64,000 nt of DNA from Symsagittifera roscoffensis (taxonomy: Eukaryota; Xenacoelomorpha; Acoela; Convolutidae). Both the position numbers and the translations under genes were made by a program. Below, piece after piece: positions 59,234 through 64,000 of this stretch (the stretch's first letter is position 1; each line of letters begins with the position of its first letter). The stretch covers positions 20,006,914 through 20,070,913 of the forward strand of contig NC_087068.1 of assembly GCF_963678635.1 (NCBI RefSeq), written 5' to 3'. Below the pieces are notes generated by a model. It was not told where the DNA came from. It saw only the letters and a program-made list of their open reading frames with translations, and searched no databases.

Positions 59234-59885
59234 GTTGAAAAATTCAACGATGGGATAAAATTATTCAAAAATACCGAAATCAAAATGAAGAAAGGGACTA
59301 GAGTACTTGGTTCTGTCACAGAATTCGAGACTGAATGTAAAACTCCTAGAAACTCAGTTAGAAGAACATAACAAAATACTGAAAAACCTTGGCAAGATCG
59401 CGAAAACATCACCGCAAAACACAAAGGGGTACAAGAAAAATTATTGTTTTTTTTTTAGCTAGAACTACCCACATTCCACAGAAAAGATGCTGGCCTGCGA
59501 GAAGACACTGTGGGAAAATCTCATTCCAATTTCAATTTGGAAAGTTATTATTAGCCATCAACTTAGAGACATCGCTTCTTTGCCACTGAACATGAGCGGT
59601 CTAAATATCAAGCTACCTTCTGACTATGAGTGTTTTTTTTTAGAATGATCAATTAAACATTGTCAATCTTAGACACATACGACCCGTTAACAGCTATATC
59701 TGAGCAAAAAAAATTCTATATAAAAATTAAAACACTTAAAACTGAGAGAACAAACCAAAAGAGAACTATAAATTTTTGAACAATTTGAGTGACAGTGAAA
59801 ATTCGCACTTGAGATAGCCTCCGAAAAAGGAGCCTCAAACTGGTTAAACGCTCTGCCACTTAGCAGATATAATTTCAACCTCTTT

Positions 59886-60158
59886 GTGTCCGAATTCCGG
59901 GATGGAATTTATCTCAAATATGAATGGGAACCAACCAACATTCCACTCACACCTGCATGTGGTCAATCTTTCGAACGTACCCACGCCCTTCACTGTGCGA
60001 AAGGTGGATACACCCATATGAGGCATGACGAAATCAAAGATACTCTTGCCAACCTCATGAGCGAGGTTTGCTATGATGTTGAAATCGAGCCGAAACTTCA
60101 GTCGTTGCAAGGCGAGAGCTTTATCAACAATTCCACCACATCTGGTGAAGACGCTTGA
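59886..60158 (+). CDS. CCHC/RLE-like C-terminal region (copy 2)
   Basis: FRDGIYLKYEWEPTNIPLTP, then CGQSFERTHALHCAKGGYTH and MRHDEIKDTLANLMSEV, YDVEIEPKLQSLQGESF. The Cys, His-x3-Cys and RHDEI succession parallels the CCHC zinc knuckle plus RHN block of R2-type LINEs. DVEIEP and, just past the stop, LDVKANGLW lie where a PD-(D/E)XK-type restriction-like endonuclease is expected (60157-60200). ISFALLRSAIL-like sequence ends the element near 60530. Nuclease assignment is by position and motif only. Confidence 0.5.
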   Translation: MSEFRDGIYLKYEWEPTNIPLTPACGQSFERTHALHCAKGGYTHMRHDEIKDTLANLMSEVCYDVEIEPKLQSLQGESFINNSTTSGEDA

Positions 60159-60299
60159 CTAGATGTAAAAGCAAACGGATTATGGGGTTCAAGGTTTAGC
60201 CGACCTTCTTTGTTGTCAAAGTCTTCAATTCGCACAAAAAACTTACGAAGATTAATGAAAGATGCCTATAAGTACCACGAGTCACTAAAAAACTCAAAT

Positions 60300-60400
60300 A
60301 CCTACAGAGAGTTCTTCAAGTCGAACGGAGCAGCTTCTTCCCGCTCATTTGTGGCTGCACTGGTGGGAGCAGCTTCTGCCCGCTCATTTGTGTTTGCACT
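60300..60400 (+). repeat. Short direct repeat near 3' end of copy 2
   Basis: GGAGCAGCTTCTTCCCGCTCATTTGTG and GGAGCAGCTTCTGCCCGCTCATTTGTG (starting at 60329 and 60368) form a 39-base direct duplication that gives a repeated AASxRSFV phrase. Confidence 0.8.
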
Positions 60401-60701
60401 TGTGGTGCGGCCCCATCAGATACGCGAACAATGCAGCGCATAGCTGAAAACTTAGTGAAAAAAGGCATGAAAGCTATTCAGAAACAATAAACTAAATAAG
60501 AACTAAGATAAGCTTCGCGCTGCTCAGGAGCGCTATCCTAATGGATTTAAATTGAGTGAACTGATAAACAGTCGGCAAAAAATCAGCGCGATACCTGAAT
60601 TGATTCTTTCCGATGTACTTGATTTCATTCTGAATTTTGTGAGCCTTTCTGTCCCCAAAAATTCTTGAGCATGAAGCACCTTCAAAATCGTCTGTTTTCA
60701 G

Positions 60702-60933
60702 ACCTTTTAGTGGAAGCGGAGGAACCAATATGTCTCTTTTCGTGGCTCGAAGTGGCGACCCACAGACTGCATCTTTAGTGCGTCGAGTTGTTGGTGAAAG
60801 AGATGCTGTGTTACATGAGTATTCGACTGTGATGGCCGAACGAGACAGAGTGCACGCCGAGATGGACTCATTGTCAGCCGAGTTGGCATCGGCTAAAAAC
60901 ACTGTTGACGAGCTGCAACTAGTGTTACAGACC
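60702..60933 (+). CDS. Coiled-coil exon, DLG5-like
   Basis: The acceptor CTGTTTTCAG ends at 60701. The exon reads PFSGSGGTNMSLFVARSG, then GERDAVLHEYSTVMAERDRV and HAEMDSLSAELASAKNT, with heptad periodicity. The ERD...EYxxVMxERDxV...EMDxL pattern resembles the coiled coil of DLG5, a membrane-associated guanylate-kinase scaffold (human EY(R)LVMSERDQVISELDKLQ, from memory). The donor is ACC/GTTAGT at 60934, the same unusual donor as POLR3A at 227. The better-looking GTAAGT at 60956 would create a TAA with the next exon. The minus-strand frames over it are shadows. Confidence 0.6.
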
Positions 60934-61121
60934 GTTAGTAAAGTATTGACTTACTGTAAGTTCTGTATTTACAATCGAGCTGCAACGCTTGTTACTCTCA
61001 GTATAAGCAGAAATTGGCCGTTATTTAGTCTTGTTAGTCATGTTATCTATCGATCAATAGGTCGCGATACAGCCAAAATAAATTCATTGTGAACAATTGA
61101 TTTGAAGAGCTTAATTTTTAG

Positions 61122-61324
61122 AAATCGGCAGAAGCTACTCGTCTCAATATGGACTTATTGGCAGCGAAAAACTGTTACTGGACTTTAATAGACTCCATGG
61201 ATGATTGGAAAAATGCCCTTCTGGATGCTCTTTTATCCAATCGAAATTTTCGGAATCACTTTCCTGCAATGGAAGCATCAATGGACTTCTTTCGCTCATG
61301 CATAGAAGAACAGTTTGAAAATTT
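61122..61324 (+). CDS. Next exon of the coiled-coil (DLG5-like?) gene
   Basis: The acceptor TTAATTTTTAG ends at 61121. It reads KSAEATRLNMDLLAAKNC then YWTLIDSMDDWKNALLDALL and FFRSCIEEQFEN, ending at donor TTT/GTAAGC. It is an acidic, helical continuation of the preceding exon (phase 0 join) and ends two bases into a codon. If the donor were ignored the frame would stop at once with TAA, but the strong donor argues for more exons to the right of the window. Confidence 0.55.
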
Positions 61325-63230
61325 GTAAGCACGACGCTGAATCCATTAAAAAATTAAAGCGTAGATTCAATTACCAGGTTGCTTGGCTACAGAAAAGTTG
61401 TAATCTGGAAATTTTTCTACGGAAAATCTTTAAAAGACTCTTTTACATTTTTCGACCTGCCAGATATAGGTCTTGATAATTTTTTTTCCAGAAAAGTCTT
61501 AAAATGCTCTATTAGCTACAGAAATGCATCATATATATCAATGCATTTTTAATGCGTTATACGTTTTCTTTTTAACGCCAATCGCCAATTTGAGGAAATT
61601 CGGAAAGCATTAACCTGATGTTTTTTCGAATGTAGTTTATTCATCAATCAACTTTTTTCCGATTTCCTTGTTCTCGCACATGTCTTTTCAACGTCAAATA
61701 TCTAGTAAAACTAAAGGATAAGCCTCGCGTTCCTTTTTTTCCTTGGAAATTTCTTATTTAATTTCCGGTGTAATTTTTAAGATAAATAGCTACAGATGTG
61801 CATTCATACATATTAATGCATTTATGAATGCTGTTAGGTATATTTGCTCTTTTTGAGTTCAAGTGAATTTCATCTGCTGAAAGTTAAGTTAAATTGCACT
61901 CGTCAAATACGAACGTGGAAATGGCGCGAAAATTTGTGAGCGATTTCTAGTTTCGAAACTGAAATTTAACTTTCAAATTTACAGCGGAATAAAAACTTTA
62001 CCTGTTGATCCAGTTTTCTCAAATTGGTTTAATGTTATCAAAAAAGCGCCATTCATAAATCGGTCTAGAAATTCAAAAATCTTAAAGGGGTTCTATTTGT
62101 TTTTGAAATTCGAAAGTTGAGATTTTTTCAATGAAGTCAGTGTTTTTCTGTTTACTTGCGTTCATTAAACTTTCTGTACTCGTTACTCAATACTAAAGAA
62201 AAAATAACGTTTGGAAATGATTTAGGTAAATAAATTGCTGAAATAGGATTGCATTTGCTTCAAAAGCATCATTAAACAAGATTTCACAATAGTTTCGACC
62301 TTTACCATAAGGAAAGATTAGTTTCATTTATTTATGATTGCGTTTTCAATGTCGCCCAGTATAGGTCGTGATGACTTTTGTTATTTTCAGTAAAATGTCT
62401 TAAAATTTATTAAGTCTGTTATATTAGTTTCTTTTTCTGTTCGAGTTTTGATTTATTTGTAGGTTCGTTTATTTTCCTTTCTTATAAGAAAATAGAGTTC
62501 AACTAAGGAACATATAAAGCGCTTTATTTTTCTGAATTCACAGTGGAATAAAAAGTCACAATGATCCAGTTTTTTTAATTGTTATAATTTTAAAATTGCA
62601 AGGACGGCAATACCCAATTTTTGAAATTCCAAGAGCTGCAATGAGATATAATTTCTTCTTCGAAGTTTGAAAGTTGATAAATTTTCAAAAATTTTCAATC
62701 ATTTTTTTTGTCGGTTTCCTTGTTCTTTACTCTTGCAATAAGCAAGGGTATTGCGATTGAGTATTAGACTTTTTTCCCGTAAAAATCTTTAGGATCAGGA
62801 CTCTCTTTTAATCTGGACTCATTTCCTGGAAGCCTCTGTTAGCAACAGATTTACCGCAACAAATTAGTTTTTTCTGCATGTTAGCTTTTTAAATATCTGT
62901 ACCATACGAATTTATCTTTTTATGATGGTTGTAATTTTACCAACTCAAGAAGGTAATATTGTTCGGCATCATATTGTTTCATTGACCCGCAAATAAATTT
63001 TGTGTGTGTTGAGGGTGAGTTGGACTTAATATAATTTGATTTTTTCTTAAAGTGTTTCTGTTAAAATATTTTCGGTTTTGTTGCCGCTCGATTCGTTTTC
63101 TTTCGATGCTAATTTTATCATCTTTTGACTTGGCATGTTTTTGTTTCAAAACTAGGCTTATTCCTTTCGATAGTTCTAGTTTCTTCGACATTTTCAATTT
63201 TGTTTGACGTGGCCGCTCCCTTGTTTTGTA
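61325..63230. other. Non-coding, with old internal duplication
   Basis: Probable intron of the coiled-coil gene. Phrases recur about 0.6-0.9 kb apart with much divergence. Examples are ATATAGGTCTTGATAATTTT (61465) versus GTATAGGTCGTGATGACTTT (62359), and GGAATAAAAACTTTACC (61985) versus GGAATAAAAAGTCACAATG (62543). No exon was seen. Confidence 0.4.
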
Positions 63231-63860
63231 TCGCAAGTGGTGCGAAGCTCAGCTTCGCCTGTGTTATACTTTTCAAACCATCTTTTACACTTTTTCATAG
63301 CATTCTTTGACATTCGAATAGTAATAAGTTAACTCAGTTGATGCATTTTTAATTCATCGAATGAACCAAAAAAAGTGATTTGTTTCTAACAAGACAATAA
63401 TAATGAAAACTCGATTTCAGAAATTTTCTAACTCAATATATCTCGCAATTTTTTGAAATGCAAAAATTACACATAATTTGGCCGTATACTTTGCGATTTG
63501 TTACATGGAAAGGTAGTGTGTATGCCTTAAGTTTGTTATATTCCAAATTATTACTTGCAAAATTGAGTCTATTTGTATTTGGTGCCTTTTTTGCTCAATT
63601 TCATTGGCAATTCATTAGCTGCTTTATTCGTGATTAGTGTTTGTCCGTCGTTAAGCTTGCGTGGCTGAGTGAATAGTGCGTGATATTCAAAATCTCTTGA
63701 TTGCAATAGGTCGCAGATTTGAATCCTACACGTAGCCGATTATTTTCTAATTCGAAGCTTATTTCTACTTTTTCTTCTTTCACTTGATAGTGCTGCTTAT
63801 TGGTCGTGTTCTCGCAAGTGTTTTTTGCGAAGTGCAGCTTCGCCTCTGTGTTTATAATTA
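63230..63860 (+). mobile_element. SINE-bearing dispersed repeat, copy 2
   Basis: The tRNA-Leu-like head at 63657 reads GCGTGGCTGAGTGAATAGTG, with box B GCAGATTTGAATCCTACACG and tail TTTTTTGCGAAGTGCAGCTTCGCC. About 330 bases upstream (GACATTCGAATAGTAATAAG, AAAACTCGATTTCAGAAATT, TTGAAATGCAAAAATTACAC) match 8238-8500. The same strand and order as copy 1 show that the two loci share a composite unit, not only the SINE. Confidence 0.65.
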
Positions 63861-64000
63861 TATTTTGCTCGCGTTTTTTAGAAAATCGTTAAATGTGATC
63901 CTGTTCATCCCCTCTTTGCAACAATAAGTTTGGAAAGCCAAATTTTCATTTTTGAAAAATTACACCTAAACCTGAATTTAAAAATCCTACCAAAATTTGG

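Larger units (their letters stand above)
55870..60545 (+). mobile_element. Second RLE-type retrotransposon copy, in an intron of the coiled-coil gene
   Basis: Same family as 26787-54776. In order: leader match CTAATGGTTGTGATAAACTTAT (55867; 55.9 kb versus 41.0 kb), and esterase block I LVTGTSRTKYIKP (56250). After a nested LINE come IIIAGFND (57411) and MFCRDGIHF (57676), a CIRC relic of the PHD finger (57820), and the N-terminal region (58020-58490). The RT starts at CRLILLDKNRGVRPIGIGEV (58650) and WYADDGKAVG lies near 59120. The CCHC/RLE-like tail is at 59886-60450 and the SFALLRSAIL end near 60512. It is degraded, with many breaks. It is a single copy without the tandem 5' units. Confidence 0.75.

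Noticed and set aside
60492-60902. 136-codon minus-strand ORF
   Set aside because: Shadow of the + strand coiled-coil exon at 60702-60933, which has splice sites and heptads.
62979-63236. 85-codon Lys/Arg-rich minus ORF
   Set aside because: Low-complexity AT-rich reading without splice sites or homology.

Overview
The window is nuclear DNA of an animal, probably an invertebrate. It is AT-rich, with short conserved exons separated by long GT...AG introns, many decayed transposable elements, and no bacterial-style gene packing. The firmest host gene is POLR3A, the largest subunit of RNA polymerase III. Its last five coding exons (roughly the last 300 residues) run on the + strand from 75 to 4766. 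I cannot name the species.

Layout. 1-4766: POLR3A 3' exons. The introns hold tRNA-derived SINE-like relics, a 437-bp hAT-like MITE with a perfect 8-bp target duplication, and a 723-bp fold-back mariner-like MITE. 4767-15400: mostly non-coding, with a GGGCC-rich TIR element, a tRNA-Leu-headed SINE, a 2 x 200 bp near-perfect palindrome, a TATGATAAGC-rich element, a minus-strand terminal exon (9864-10031) and a possible + strand exon (10372-10468). 15443-22309: two minus-strand exons, the terminal one (15443-15577) ending in a CaaX box. They flank a tandem array of three ~1.7-kb units, each carrying a fold-back element. A 200-N assembly gap lies at 22001-22200. 22800-26780: a TIR element built from a palindromic TTGCAAGATCTTGCAA repeat, and a possible BEN-like fragment.

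26787-54776: one non-LTR retrotransposon family. Its 5' part (long leader, SGNH/GDSL-esterase-like domain, PHD-like finger, start of the RT polyprotein) is repeated head to tail five times in ~4.2-6.3 kb units. Only the last unit runs on into the RT and the C-terminal CCHC plus restriction-like-endonuclease region. A CR1/L2-like LINE is inserted in this copy. 55289-61324: a second + strand host gene, with exons matching in splice phase and a coiled coil resembling DLG5. Its large intron holds a second, dispersed copy of the same retrotransposon family (about 55870-60545), which is itself interrupted by a minus-strand LINE fragment flanked by an 86-bp inverted repeat. 61325-64000: non-coding, with a second SINE-bearing repeat at the end.

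The most interesting item is the retrotransposon family. It combines ORF1-type modules known from CR1-like LINEs (esterase, PHD) with a C-terminal CCHC/RLE-like region of the kind seen in R2-like LINEs, and its 5' half has been amplified as a two-unit higher-order tandem array. The domain calls come from motif reading only; no database search was run.
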